Source: Balneolaceae bacterium (lineage in GTDB: Bacteria; Bacteroidota; Rhodothermia; Balneolales; Balneolaceae). Taken from it: 64,000 nucleotides of DNA. Each line of letters opens with the position of its first letter. Positions within the stretch are counted from its first letter, which is position 1. Of this stretch, positions 1 through 8,971 are shown piece after piece. A program made the translations under genes and the position numbers. Under the pieces are notes generated by a model that was given only the letters and a program-made list of their open reading frames with translations, made no database searches and was not told the origin of the DNA. The stretch covers positions 62,001-126,000 of the forward strand of contig JAGYJQ010000006.1 in NCBI GenBank assembly GCA_018401935.1, written 5' to 3'.

Positions 1-860
1 AAAAAAATGATGCGGAGTTGGTTATGGCAACGGATCCAGATGCTGACCGAATTGGCATAGCCGTTAAGAATACCGAGGGAGAATGGGTTCTTCTCAATGG
101 GAATATGACGGGAAGTTTACTTATTGGATACATGCTCGAAGCCTGGAAAAATACCAAGGGCTTTGCCGGTAACGAATATATCGTAAAGACCATAGTGACC
201 ACTCAACTTATGGATGCAATCGCGGCTCATTATGGCGTAAAGTGCTACAATACCCTCACTGGTTTCAAGTTTATTGGCTCGCTTATGACATCGCTGGAAG
301 GCAAAGAACAGTTTATTGTAGGTGGGGAAGAAAGTTATGGCTATTTAGTTGGAGATCACGTTCGCGATAAGGATGCGGTGGTTTCGGCTGTGATGATTGC
401 TGAAATGGCAGCTTATTATAAGGATCAGGGATCTAGCTTGTATGAGGCTCTCATAAACTTGTATGTGGAGCATGGTTTTTATAGGGAACGGTTGGTTTCT
501 GTGACTAAAAAAGGAAAGGCAGGTGCCGAAGAAATTCAAGCTATGATGGCTGGATACCGGACAACGCCTCCCTCTCATCTGGGTGGTTCTAGAGTGGTAC
601 AAGTGAAAGACTACGCAAGTGGTGAGGCTAAAAATTTAGTGGATGAATCGGTGGAACGCATGGATTTTCCTAGCTCAAATGTGTTGCAATTTATTACCGA
701 GGATGGATCGGTTGTATCCGCTCGTCCTTCAGGTACCGAACCTAAGATTAAGTTTTATTGCTCGGTGAATACCCAGCTGGTGAGTGCGTCAGAATTTCGG
801 CGAATCGAGGGGGTTCTGGAGCAGCGGGTTGATGCAATCCTGGCCGATTTAGGTGTTTAG
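1..860 (+). CDS. Phosphoglucomutase/phosphomannomutase (alpha-D-phosphohexomutase), C-terminal part
   Basis: The gene is cut by the left window edge: the frame is open back to base 3 and begins mid-protein. The product interconverts hexose 1- and 6-phosphates in the cytoplasm. Visible are the metal-binding loop DPDADRIG close to the window edge, the sugar-specificity loop GEESYG (about residue 100 of the visible part) and the phosphate-binding loop RPSGTEPK near the C-terminus, in the order of domains II, III and IV. The missing N-terminal part would hold the phosphoserine. The GEESYG loop favours the phosphoglucomutase-type (PGM2-like) subgroup, but substrate preference cannot be settled here. 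It converges on dprA, with only four bases between the two stop codons. Confidence 0.93.
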   Translation, partial: KNDAELVMATDPDADRIGIAVKNTEGEWVLLNGNMTGSLLIGYMLEAWKNTKGFAGNEYIVKTIVTTQLMDAIAAHYGVKCYNTLTGFKFIGSLMTSLEGKEQFIVGGEESYGYLVGDHVRDKDAVVSAVMIAEMAAYYKDQGSSLYEALINLYVEHGFYRERLVSVTKKGKAGAEEIQAMMAGYRTTPPSHLGGSRVVQVKDYASGEAKNLVDESVERMDFPSSNVLQFITEDGSVVSARPSGTEPKIKFYCSVNTQLVSASEFRRIEGVLEQRVDAILADLGV

Positions 861-864
861 GCTT

Positions 865-1899
865 TTATGATCGTTCATCCTCTTGGTAGATAAAGGGTAT
901 CTCGGGTAGAAGACCGGACGGGGGAAGTCGTTCGATAAAGGCCTCTACTGTCGTAAATAGGCCTGCAGCACCATCAACCACAAGAGAAATATTTCCAGCT
1001 CCTTTTGGATTGTCCAAACTATGGGGTAATACCGCCACTTCACGGCCTTGATTTAATCCGGTATTAGCGGTGTGCATACTCCCTCCCATCAACCCGGATT
1101 CCATCACAATAATACCCTGGCTCAGACCCGAAATTATTCGATTTCGTTGAGGAAAATGATGAGAGCTAGGAGGAGTTCCAGGAGGATATTCTGAGAGTAA
1201 TAAACCACCCTTCGAGCCGATAATTTCGGCCATATTTTTGTGTTCACTAGGGTATATTCGGTCTAGTCCGGAACCCATGACGGCAACGGTAGGTAACTGA
1301 TGCCGCAGACATTCGGAATGAGCTAGACCATCGATACCTCGGGCTAATCCACTCACGATCACAAAGCCTTTTTGAGCTAATTCTAGGGTAATTCTCTGGG
1401 TATGACGGTGGGCATAGGAAGATGGGCGACGGGTTCCTACAATTCCAATCATAGGCTTGAGTAATAGACCCAGATCGCCCTTAGCCCATAGTACGATAGG
1501 TGGATCGGATATTTGACCCAGATGAGCTTGTAGCGCTGGGGTGTGATAAGGCACGAGTAGAAAACCCATCTCTCGAGTCTGCCGAAGGACTTTATCGACC
1601 CCATTCCAATTATTAAACGAGCGAATGGCCCGAATATCACCCTCTCGGATAGCTGTTTGCCAGTGAGGAGCTTGCTCAGGGTCGCTTACCTTAGCCCAAT
1701 AGGCATCATGGGCGCTCCAAATGTCACGGGGAGATTCGAGCTGCGAAAGCAACCACCCCACTTTTCTGCTACCCAAACCTTTAATGGATTGCAAGGCCAG
1801 GAGTGTGGCCAAGTCACCTTTCTTTACACCGCCTAGTGGTTGTAGGTGATTGAATTGCTCAGGATTCCGTGCTTGTTGTGTGTTCTTGCTCTCTTGCAT
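865..1899 (-). CDS. dprA: DNA-processing protein DprA (Smf)
   Basis: DprA binds incoming single-stranded DNA and loads RecA during natural transformation. The 344-residue protein has an N-terminal helical region (about 30-95) followed by the Rossmann-like DprA core. Recognisable core motifs are GTRRPSSYA (about 155), SGLARGIDGLAH (about 188), GSGLDRIYPSEH (about 210) and FPQRNRIISGLS (about 250). The first ATG overlaps the 3' end of obg by 41 bases; no later ATG precedes the conserved region, so I keep it. It is the last gene of a probable accD-obg-dprA transcript. Other competence genes are not in the window. Confidence 0.95.
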   Translation of the reverse strand: MQESKNTQQARNPEQFNHLQPLGGVKKGDLATLLALQSIKGLGSRKVGWLLSQLESPRDIWSAHDAYWAKVSDPEQAPHWQTAIREGDIRAIRSFNNWNGVDKVLRQTREMGFLLVPYHTPALQAHLGQISDPPIVLWAKGDLGLLLKPMIGIVGTRRPSSYAHRHTQRITLELAQKGFVIVSGLARGIDGLAHSECLRHQLPTVAVMGSGLDRIYPSEHKNMAEIIGSKGGLLLSEYPPGTPPSSHHFPQRNRIISGLSQGIIVMESGLMGGSMHTANTGLNQGREVAVLPHSLDNPKGAGNISLVVDGAAGLFTTVEAFIERLPPSGLLPEIPFIYQEDERS

Positions 1900-2872
1900 G
1901 TTGTATTCCCTTCCATAAAGCTTCTCTTAACTGATCCAGGCCATAACCAGTGGCCGATGAAATAGGAATAACGGGAATATCTGTAGGCAAACGCAAATCT
2001 TTTTTTAACTTAAAGTCTTGTTTTATATCCATTTTGGATAAGGCAATTATCTTCGGTTTATCCAAAAGATCCTTGCGGTATGCTTGTAATTCATTGAGTA
2101 GTGCCTCGTATTCGTAACAAACATCTGATTCTACACTCAACACAAATAAGAGCACATTGTTGCGTTCAATATGACGTAGAAACTGTGCTCCCAATCCTTT
2201 CCCTTTATGCGCTTCTTCAATAATTCCAGGAATGTCTGCCATGACAAAACTACGGTAATCCGAAAAACTCACTACGCCTAAATTAGGCTCAAGGGTGGTA
2301 AAGGGATAATCGGCAATCTTGGGTCTAGCTTCCGATAATACCGATAATAACGTGCTTTTGCCCGCATTTGGGAAGCCTACCAATCCAACATCGGCGATGA
2401 GTTTCAACTCTAACTCAATGGTCCTCTCCTCTCCCTCTTTACCTTCTTGGGCATAGGTCGGACTTTGTCGGGTAGAACTTTTAAAATGCCAGTTCCCCAA
2501 GCCTCCTCTACCTCCTTTTGCGATAATCAATTCTTGCCCTTCCTCGGTGATTTCACCCACTCGTTCTCTGGTATTTGCATCGAATGCAACGGTTCCTAAA
2601 GGTACTTCCAAACGCGTATCCGCTCCTGAAGAGCCTGTTTTTCGACTTCCTGATCCATTATCACCTTTATTAGATTTGATAAACTTTTTATATCGTAAAT
2701 CCAGTAGGGTATTTAACTGATGTCTTCCTACTAACACTATATCACCCCCTTTGCCCCCATCACCCCCGTCAGGACCACCTTTTGGGACATACTTTTCTCG
2801 TCTAAAGTGCGCAGACCCATCTCCGCCTTTACCAGCAGTGACATAAATTTTTGCGTAATCTGCGAATCTCAT
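1859..2872 (-). CDS. obg: GTPase Obg/CgtA
   Basis: Obg is an essential GTPase associated with 50S ribosome assembly and stress responses. The glycine-rich Obg fold fills residues 1-158, with runs such as GGDGGKGGD. The G domain follows, with the P-loop GFPNAGKST, G3 DIPGII and a G4 written SKMD instead of NKxD. The 337-residue length is that of the short Obg form without a C-terminal OCT domain. The start follows an AT-rich leader with no Shine-Dalgarno block. The gene lies 78 bases downstream of accD and overlaps dprA. Confidence 0.96.
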   Translation of the reverse strand: MRFADYAKIYVTAGKGGDGSAHFRREKYVPKGGPDGGDGGKGGDIVLVGRHQLNTLLDLRYKKFIKSNKGDNGSGSRKTGSSGADTRLEVPLGTVAFDANTRERVGEITEEGQELIIAKGGRGGLGNWHFKSSTRQSPTYAQEGKEGEERTIELELKLIADVGLVGFPNAGKSTLLSVLSEARPKIADYPFTTLEPNLGVVSFSDYRSFVMADIPGIIEEAHKGKGLGAQFLRHIERNNVLLFVLSVESDVCYEYEALLNELQAYRKDLLDKPKIIALSKMDIKQDFKLKKDLRLPTDIPVIPISSATGYGLDQLREALWKGIQHAREQEHTTSTES

Positions 2873-2950
2873 AATTATTCGGTGTTAGTGAGGTCTAGGC
2901 CTATGTTTGTAGCTCTTAGTCGGAAAGCCTGTGTACGAAGCGAATTGGAG

Positions 2951-3796
2951 CTAGGAAGCGTTATAACCGAGCAGTTGAAACAGTTCAGTGAGCTTGGCCT
3001 TCATGTTTTTTCGAGATACGATAAAATCTAAAAATCCATGATCCAATAAGTATTCCGAGGTCTGAAATCCATCGGGGAGGTCTCGACCAATGGTTTGGCG
3101 AATCACACGTGGACCAGCAAAACCAATTAAGGCCCCAGGTTCGGCTATATTAAAATCTCCTAGCATAGCATAGCTAGCAGTAACTCCTCCGGTAGTAGGA
3201 TTGGTCATGTACGAAACATAAGGGATTCCTGCCTCAGATAACTGAGCTAACTTGGCCGATGTTTTAGCCATTTGCATTAAACTTAGTACACTCTCCATCA
3301 TTCTGGCGCCCCCAGTTTGGGATATGATAATGAGGGGTATTTTTTTCTCTCGCGCATAGTCGATGGCTACACCTAGACGCTCCCCTACTACCGACCCCAT
3401 ACTCCCACCGATAAAACTAAAATCCATACAACCCACCACTATCGAGATACCATTCATAGTTCCCGTCCCAATTCGAACCGCGTCTGTGAGCCCGGTTTTT
3501 TCCTGGGTTTGTTCAAGTCGGTCTATGTATTTCTTTCGATCGGTGAAATCTAGTGGATCCGTTGGTAGGATGTCGGCTCCTAATTCGGTGTACCTTCCCT
3601 CAAATAGTATATCGAAATATTCTTTTGACCCTATTTTAAAATGATAATCGCTGACAGGATCTACATACAAGTGCTGCTCAAGTTCTCTTTTATGGATCAT
3701 CTCACCCGTGGATGGAACCTTTATCCAAACCCCTTCCGGCATTTCTTTAGGGGTGGCCGTTTGAATGTTGTTTTCTTTGCGTTTAAACCAAGCCAT
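2951..3796 (-). CDS. accD: Acetyl-CoA carboxylase carboxyltransferase subunit beta (zinc-ribbon cysteines absent)
   Basis: AccD forms, with AccA, the carboxyltransferase that transfers the carboxyl group from carboxybiotin to acetyl-CoA in fatty-acid synthesis. The crotonase-like core is intact: CMDFSFIGGSMGSVVGER, SQTGGARMMES, MTNPTTGGVTASYAML and GFAGPRVIRQTIG. The N-terminal region that is normally a four-cysteine zinc ribbon is present in length and flanking sequence (GEMIHKRELEQHL), but all four cysteine positions are occupied by other residues (V, T, D and S). I recall the same loss in some Bacteroidota AccD proteins, so it is probably lineage-typical. The 281-residue length is normal. 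accA is not nearby. Confidence 0.95.
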   Translation of the reverse strand: MAWFKRKENNIQTATPKEMPEGVWIKVPSTGEMIHKRELEQHLYVDPVSDYHFKIGSKEYFDILFEGRYTELGADILPTDPLDFTDRKKYIDRLEQTQEKTGLTDAVRIGTGTMNGISIVVGCMDFSFIGGSMGSVVGERLGVAIDYAREKKIPLIIISQTGGARMMESVLSLMQMAKTSAKLAQLSEAGIPYVSYMTNPTTGGVTASYAMLGDFNIAEPGALIGFAGPRVIRQTIGRDLPDGFQTSEYLLDHGFLDFIVSRKNMKAKLTELFQLLGYNAS

Positions 3797-3805
3797 AATG
3801 TTCTG

Positions 3806-3820
3806 TACAATTTAATTGTA
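3806..3820. promoter_or_regulatory. Perfect inverted repeat just upstream of accD
   Basis: TACAATT and AATTGTA flank a single central base, ten bases upstream of the accD start codon and inside the 101-base gap to tsaB. Its position suits an operator or 5'-UTR element controlling accD-obg-dprA. It is AT-rich and could be chance. No partner regulator is identifiable. Confidence 0.25.
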
Positions 3821-3897
3821 TAAAAATAGGGAATATTGGGGTCAATAGGGAATTAAAAGCATACAGCTCATACTTTCGAACACAAGACCACTGATCG

Positions 3898-4671
3898 TCA
3901 ACCCTTTAGCGTGGTTATGGGAGAATTATTGACCTGGTTATTGCCTAGGTAATAGGGTTCGAGCTTATCAATGAAAACAGATGTTAGACCTATTTTTGAG
4001 GGAAAATGAAGCAGTGTAAGGAGATTTCTTGCATGAAAAAACTGCGTTCGTTTTTCCATTTCTTCTTGAACGGGCTTAGACTCAGTAAAATTAGCCCATC
4101 CTGACCCGACTAAGAACGATTGCTCATTGGAACGTAATGCCGAAATGATTATAGAATTCGCCACTCTTCTTGGATCTGCCAATGCCATTAGCCCCGATTG
4201 CTCCAACGAAAAAGGTTGGTAGTAACTAAAGCCCCCACGTGCATCAATGACCGCATGAATGACCGATCCTGCCACCTGAATCCCAGCATAGTCTGACCGA
4301 ATGCAAGCCGGATCTAGTATGACCGAAGAAGGCCACTCTTCTTGTGCTTTAAAGACTGAGCAGGCAATACCAGCTAAGGTAGAAGCGGCCCAAACGTCCA
4401 CTTTTCGATTGAAAAGCACACCCCTAAGTGCGCTTCCCGCAATTCTAAGACCTGTATAAGATCCAGGCCCATTACTGATAATCACTTTCTGCAGCTTACT
4501 AAGCCCCTGTTCAATTGATCCTGCAGCCTCTTCTAGGAGTTCAGCAATGAACAGCACTAATTTTTTTGAATGTTCGGCCCGTCCGTCGATCCACCGATCA
4601 ATGATGCGGCCAGATTCAGTTTGCAGGCTAACAGAACATACCGAAGAACTGCTTTCAATGGCTAAAATCAT
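3898..4671 (-). CDS. tsaB: tRNA threonylcarbamoyladenosine biosynthesis protein TsaB
   Basis: TsaB is the non-catalytic partner of TsaD in t6A37 tRNA modification. I start it at the ATG giving MILAIESSSSVCSVSL, the family's usual first strand (ASKHA fold). A longer reading from 4737 would add 22 unrelated residues and overlap the upstream gene. With this start the gap to the upstream stop is 11 bases. The motif SNGPGSYTGLRIA (about residue 70) is the family hallmark. At 257 residues it is somewhat longer than the usual 220-240. It appears to be the last gene of a pyrC - EEP - tsaB transcript. Confidence 0.9.
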   Translation of the reverse strand: MILAIESSSSVCSVSLQTESGRIIDRWIDGRAEHSKKLVLFIAELLEEAAGSIEQGLSKLQKVIISNGPGSYTGLRIAGSALRGVLFNRKVDVWAASTLAGIACSVFKAQEEWPSSVILDPACIRSDYAGIQVAGSVIHAVIDARGGFSYYQPFSLEQSGLMALADPRRVANSIIISALRSNEQSFLVGSGWANFTESKPVQEEMEKRTQFFHARNLLTLLHFPSKIGLTSVFIDKLEPYYLGNNQVNNSPITTLKG

Positions 4672-4682
4672 AGGAGCATGTG

Positions 4683-6272
4683 TTACTTTTCTGACAATGG
4701 CTGTACAAAAGTCTCCGATTCTATCACAAACTGCCAATTGCCTCTATATTGAGACCATCTTCCAATAAATTCTATTGGTATGCTATCTACATTGCCTCTT
4801 TGGTCCGCCACGGTTATATCCGCCACGGTTTCATGGATGAGCTGCTTTGCAAAATCACCAAAATTAAAGGCTGGAGCATACACATCAATTTTAGTTCCCA
4901 TAACCTCGATTTTCCCGTCATTACTCAATTGGCCTTCGAGCTTAAAATACTGATCGTAATATCGTATCTCACTAAACGCCTCTCCGCTTTCAAAAGCTTG
5001 GGAATCCAGCAGCTGTTCCGGGCGTGTGTATTCTACCGCTATAGCTTGCCACAAATGATCGTCATTCGAACTGAAAGGACCTTCAAAGGGCCCTTGAGCT
5101 TTTGTGATAAGCATGGATAAAGGTAAGTGATCTGAATACCCACTCCCTGTGGCATACGATGACCACCGTTTAGGCATGCCGGAGACAGAATACGTGTTAA
5201 AGCCAAAATCATCTACTCTAAAGCTTTGATCTACATAAGAAAGACCTTGATTATCGTACATTCCGTTGGATACAATGAGCTGCATAAGAGTACCCCAGTA
5301 CCCGCGATAGGTATCCGATCCACGCTGATCAATAGGCCACTCGTACCATAAATTGTACCATTGGGGTTGCCTTTGATTAGCGGCATTGACCACTAAAGCT
5401 TCATCTCCTTTTACCTGCAGGATATCCTGCAAGGCAGTTTCGGCAAATCCGTACCTTGTTTTTTGATTGTAGTCGGCATTAAAATCACCCGCGAGGACCA
5501 AATCGGCCATAGGATTTTCTTCGAAAATTTGTGCAACCCGAGCCTTTAAGACCTTTGCGTTTCCAACACGTACCTTTTCCATTTCTTCGCTGCTAGCTCC
5601 CGATTTCCAGTGATTCACAAAAACTCCTAGCTCGTCACCGTCCAGGTCTATCCACACCTCTAAAATTGGCCGAGCCCGTTCGGTGGGGTGTATACGAGTT
5701 TTTTCGCGTAAAATGGGATACTTAGAATACACCACATTCTTCTGCACACTTTCGGGCTTGCCGGAAGCGCCTAGACTGGGCTCCCCCACCTCTAACTCAT
5801 AAGGCCCTAACAGCTCATCCTGCATTCCTTTAAGCAGTAACCACTCAGAGGGTAGTTGCGCGACTTTTTCGTCAAACTCTTCGTTCAACATACGCTGGAG
5901 GGTGGTATACGCATACTGCCCTAAAAAATCAGCCGGGTCCGCAAATCCATGGTCCCTTGGTGTGTGATCACTTTCCAACTCTACTAAGGTTACGATATCG
6001 GGCCCGGCACCGTCTTCATATGCCTTAAGCACCTCTATAATATGGCTAATTTTAGTGTATACATCCGCTGGTGAGTATTGCGAATTCCCTTGTCGGTCGG
6101 TTGGCAGATAATCAGAATAAACGGCCACGCCGTCTGCATCAAACAGATTTTCAACATTATAGGTCACCAAACTATAACTGGTTGATGCACTTTGAGCCCG
6201 TAGGTTTGTATGGCTGTTTTGGCCAGTGAGTACGAGCAGTAAGACAAAAAGTGAGGTAGTTATTTTAGACAT
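4683..6272 (-). CDS. Exported endonuclease/exonuclease/phosphatase (EEP) family protein
   Basis: The 529-residue protein starts with a signal peptide (hydrophobic segment about 8-18, probable cleavage after residue 26 in RAQSA). The EEP fold follows with its main motifs: YNVENLFD (catalytic Asn and metal-binding Glu), VNHWKS (about 220), LAGDFNAD (about 260) and SDHLPLS (about 390), which together mark a metal-dependent phosphoesterase. A C-terminal extension of about 120 residues resembles an OB-like beta domain but I cannot name it. The substrate could be extracellular DNA/RNA or a phospho-ester. It lies 29 bases downstream of pyrC and 11 upstream of tsaB. Confidence 0.88.
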   Translation of the reverse strand: MSKITTSLFVLLLVLTGQNSHTNLRAQSASTSYSLVTYNVENLFDADGVAVYSDYLPTDRQGNSQYSPADVYTKISHIIEVLKAYEDGAGPDIVTLVELESDHTPRDHGFADPADFLGQYAYTTLQRMLNEEFDEKVAQLPSEWLLLKGMQDELLGPYELEVGEPSLGASGKPESVQKNVVYSKYPILREKTRIHPTERARPILEVWIDLDGDELGVFVNHWKSGASSEEMEKVRVGNAKVLKARVAQIFEENPMADLVLAGDFNADYNQKTRYGFAETALQDILQVKGDEALVVNAANQRQPQWYNLWYEWPIDQRGSDTYRGYWGTLMQLIVSNGMYDNQGLSYVDQSFRVDDFGFNTYSVSGMPKRWSSYATGSGYSDHLPLSMLITKAQGPFEGPFSSNDDHLWQAIAVEYTRPEQLLDSQAFESGEAFSEIRYYDQYFKLEGQLSNDGKIEVMGTKIDVYAPAFNFGDFAKQLIHETVADITVADQRGNVDSIPIEFIGRWSQYRGNWQFVIESETFVQPLSEK

Positions 6273-6301
6273 AGAGGTATTCAGGTTCAGGAGTAGTCTG
6301 C

Positions 6302-7582
6302 TTATTTTAACGTGTTTAGGTGTAACTGCCCTTTGTTCACAATAGCCACAGCACGGCCAGTCATATTCCTATTTAAATAAGGGGAATTATGGGATTTTGA
6401 GCGAACATTTTTATCATCGAACACCCACTGCTCATCGGTATTGAAGATGGTCAAATTAGCTAACGATCCAGGCGCAATTTGGGGGACTTCTAGACGTAAA
6501 ATTCTCCTGGGTTGATCGCACAACTTGTCAATCAAGGATGGTAGGCTAAGATGGCCCGGAGCGAACAGTTGCTCATTGGTAATCGCCCAAGCTGTTTCTA
6601 GCCCGATTATACCATTAGGAGCATAGTTAAATTCCACTTCTTTTTCTTCAATCGCATGGGGGGCATGATCGGTACAAATCACGTCGATAGTACCATCCTT
6701 TAATCCCTCTATCATGGCATCTACGTCATGCTGCGTACGCAATGGCGGATGCATTTTTACATTGGTACTAAAGTTGGTTTTCTCGACCTCTTCATCGGTC
6801 AAATGGAAATGATGAGGGCATACCTCTGTAGTAACTGGAATCCCTTTGGCTTTGGCTTTTCGGACCAAATCAACCCCTTCTGCCGTACTGATGTGAGCTA
6901 CATGAACGTGGCCTCCGGTATATTCAGCAAGTAAAATATCGCGAGCTATCATGACTTCTTCCGCTATGCCTGGGGTACCATCCACTCCTAATCTCGTGGA
7001 AACGGCCCCCTCATTCATGTGTCCAGGTCTGGATAAGCTTACATCTTCTTCATGATTAATAATTGGAGCATCGAGCATAGAGGAATACTCTAAGGCTATT
7101 CGCATAACCTGAGCGTCGTACACAGGATCTCCATCATCACTAAAAGCAACTGCTCCACCCTTTTTCATATCTGCCATTTCGGCTATACTCTCTCCTTTTC
7201 TATGTTTGGTTACACATCCAATGGGATGTACATCTACCGGGGTTTCTTTAGCTTTGGATATGATATATTCGACCACATCTCGCGTGTGTATGGGTGGGTT
7301 GGTATTCGGCATACAAGCGACTGCCGTAAATCCACCAAAAGCAGCAGCAGCACATCCATGAACGATAGTTTCTTTGTGCTCGTATCCTGGCTCACGTAAA
7401 TGCACATGCATATCCATCCAACCAGGACTCACATAAGCCCCTTGAAAATCATGAACTTGCTCGCCATCTTGAGCACTTAATTCAGATCCAATTTCAGCTA
7501 TTAATCCATCCGTTATTCGAATATTCTGAGTTTGGTCATTTAAGGTAGTGGATGTTACAATTCGTAGATTTTTTAGCAGCAT
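6302..7582 (-). CDS. pyrC: Dihydroorotase
   Basis: Dihydroorotase closes carbamoyl-aspartate to dihydroorotate in pyrimidine synthesis. Residues 57-66 carry the metal motif DMHVHLREPG (His59 and His61). The later zinc-ligand histidines lie in INHEED and HVAHIST, and the catalytic Asp is in CTDHAPHA (about 305). The 426-residue length and the NPNTNPP-like segment place it in the class I (PyrC/AllB-like) amidohydrolases. The region upstream (7583-7700) is shared with the divergent xseA. Being first in its gene train, it probably carries the promoter. Confidence 0.93.
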   Translation of the reverse strand: MLLKNLRIVTSTTLNDQTQNIRITDGLIAEIGSELSAQDGEQVHDFQGAYVSPGWMDMHVHLREPGYEHKETIVHGCAAAAFGGFTAVACMPNTNPPIHTRDVVEYIISKAKETPVDVHPIGCVTKHRKGESIAEMADMKKGGAVAFSDDGDPVYDAQVMRIALEYSSMLDAPIINHEEDVSLSRPGHMNEGAVSTRLGVDGTPGIAEEVMIARDILLAEYTGGHVHVAHISTAEGVDLVRKAKAKGIPVTTEVCPHHFHLTDEEVEKTNFSTNVKMHPPLRTQHDVDAMIEGLKDGTIDVICTDHAPHAIEEKEVEFNYAPNGIIGLETAWAITNEQLFAPGHLSLPSLIDKLCDQPRRILRLEVPQIAPGSLANLTIFNTDEQWVFDDKNVRSKSHNSPYLNRNMTGRAVAIVNKGQLHLNTLK

Positions 7583-7700
7583 GTTCGTACCTAAGCAGGC
7601 TTAATGTAATGGGTAAGGGTAAATGAGCAATTAGATAGCGTAAATATACATAGAACAAAGCAAAGGATGTAGAAACATCTAAGATTTGCTATCTTAAGGC

Positions 7701-8897
7701 ATGGATTTATTTGAAACACCACAGCAGAATATCCCTAAGGTTAGCGAACTTACCCAACGCATTAAAGTCCTCTTAGAACAACATTTCACTAACATTAGCG
7801 TACTTGGTGAGTTAAGCAATGTAAAGAAGAGCTCAAACGGACATATTTACTGTACATTAAAAGATTCCGAAGCCCAGCTACCTTGTGTTATGTGGAGAAC
7901 CCAAGCTCAGCGGTACGTCTCTTTATTTGAAGATGGAAAAGAAGTCATATTACGAGGGTCTATACAGGTCTACAAACCTCAAGGGAAATATCAGTTAATC
8001 ATTGACGAGGTAGAAGCGGTTGGCGTGGGGAAACTGCAAATGGAATTTGAGCGACTAAAGAAAAAATTAGCTGCAGAAGGACTGTTTGATGCGAGCCACA
8101 AAAAACCACTCCCCCGTTTCCCGACCAAGATTGGTGTGGTAAGCTCACGTACCACCGCCGCTTTTCAAGACATTATATCCACCCTATCTACCCGATGGCC
8201 ACTGGCCGAAATATCGCTCTATCACGCCAGTGTTCAAGGCGAGAGAGCCGCGGGAGAAATTTGTGAGGCCTTAGAGTTTTTAGGAAAATCCAATGATATT
8301 CAAGTCATCATTGTGAGTCGAGGTGGTGGTTCACTCGAAGATCTGTGGCCATTTAACGAAGAATCCGTCGCTCGCGCTATTCATTCCTGTCCTATTCCGG
8401 TTATCAGTGGTGTTGGCCACGAGATTGATTTCAGTATTTCTGATTTCGTAGCCGATCAACGTGCAGCTACCCCCACTCAAGCTGCTGTACTAGCGACGCC
8501 TAATCGGGACGATGTATTAGCCGGCTTGGACGAATATGCCGAAAGACTCCATCGTCGTTTAGAGCAACGCTGGACCCAGGCCAAACAAAGGGTGGACTAC
8601 TTAGCCAAATCGTATGCTTTACAAAAAGTACAGGAACGTTTGCATATTTCCACCATGAAGGTTCGAAACAATCGCCAGTCCATAGAGCATTATTTGAGCC
8701 AACGGGTGCAGCAAAACAGGACGAACTTTATCAACCTTAAGCACCGTTTAGAGCGTCTAAATCCGAATGAGGCCTTGGAAAAAGGATATACTCGAGTCTG
8801 GCAAGATGGGCAATGGATCCGGTACTTAGAGGCACTGAACCCAGAATCGGTTGTAGAAATTGAATTTAAGCAGGGACGTAAACGATTCTCTCCCTAG
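7701..8897 (+). CDS. xseA: Exodeoxyribonuclease VII large subunit
   Basis: XseA is the catalytic subunit of exonuclease VII, which degrades single-stranded DNA in both directions. An N-terminal OB-fold (about 10-105, with SNVKKSSNGHIYCTLKD) is followed by the nuclease core, with IGVVSSRTTAAFQDI (about 143) and VSRGGGSLEDLWPFN (about 210), and by GVGHEIDFSISDFVADQRAATPTQAA (about 241-266). A C-terminal coiled-coil completes the 398 residues. The partner xseB is not adjacent, which is unusual because the two are often neighbours. The gene converges on pheA. Confidence 0.95.
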   Translation: MDLFETPQQNIPKVSELTQRIKVLLEQHFTNISVLGELSNVKKSSNGHIYCTLKDSEAQLPCVMWRTQAQRYVSLFEDGKEVILRGSIQVYKPQGKYQLIIDEVEAVGVGKLQMEFERLKKKLAAEGLFDASHKKPLPRFPTKIGVVSSRTTAAFQDIISTLSTRWPLAEISLYHASVQGERAAGEICEALEFLGKSNDIQVIIVSRGGGSLEDLWPFNEESVARAIHSCPIPVISGVGHEIDFSISDFVADQRAATPTQAAVLATPNRDDVLAGLDEYAERLHRRLEQRWTQAKQRVDYLAKSYALQKVQERLHISTMKVRNNRQSIEHYLSQRVQQNRTNFINLKHRLERLNPNEALEKGYTRVWQDGQWIRYLEALNPESVVEIEFKQGRKRFSP

Positions 8898-8929
8898 GCC
8901 TAGTGAGTTAGATTTACTAACATACGAAC

Positions 8930-8965
8930 GCTCCATGTTATTCATGAGCTCCGTGTTAGGTATGA
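8930..8965. repeat. Imperfect 18-bp tandem duplication between xseA and pheA
   Basis: Two adjacent 18-base units, beginning GCTCCATGTT and GCTCCGTGTT, differ at four positions. They sit in the short convergent gap, just before the pheA stop codon. There is no T-run, so this is not an intrinsic terminator. Confidence 0.5.
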
Positions 8966-8971
8966 GCCCTT

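Noticed and set aside
4671-4737. A longer tsaB start
   Set aside because: The added 22 residues have no family counterpart and would overlap the upstream gene by 55 bases; the internal ATG gives the canonical N-terminus.
8898-8971. Search for xseB next to xseA
   Set aside because: The 74-base gap is too short and holds no open frame; xseB must be elsewhere.
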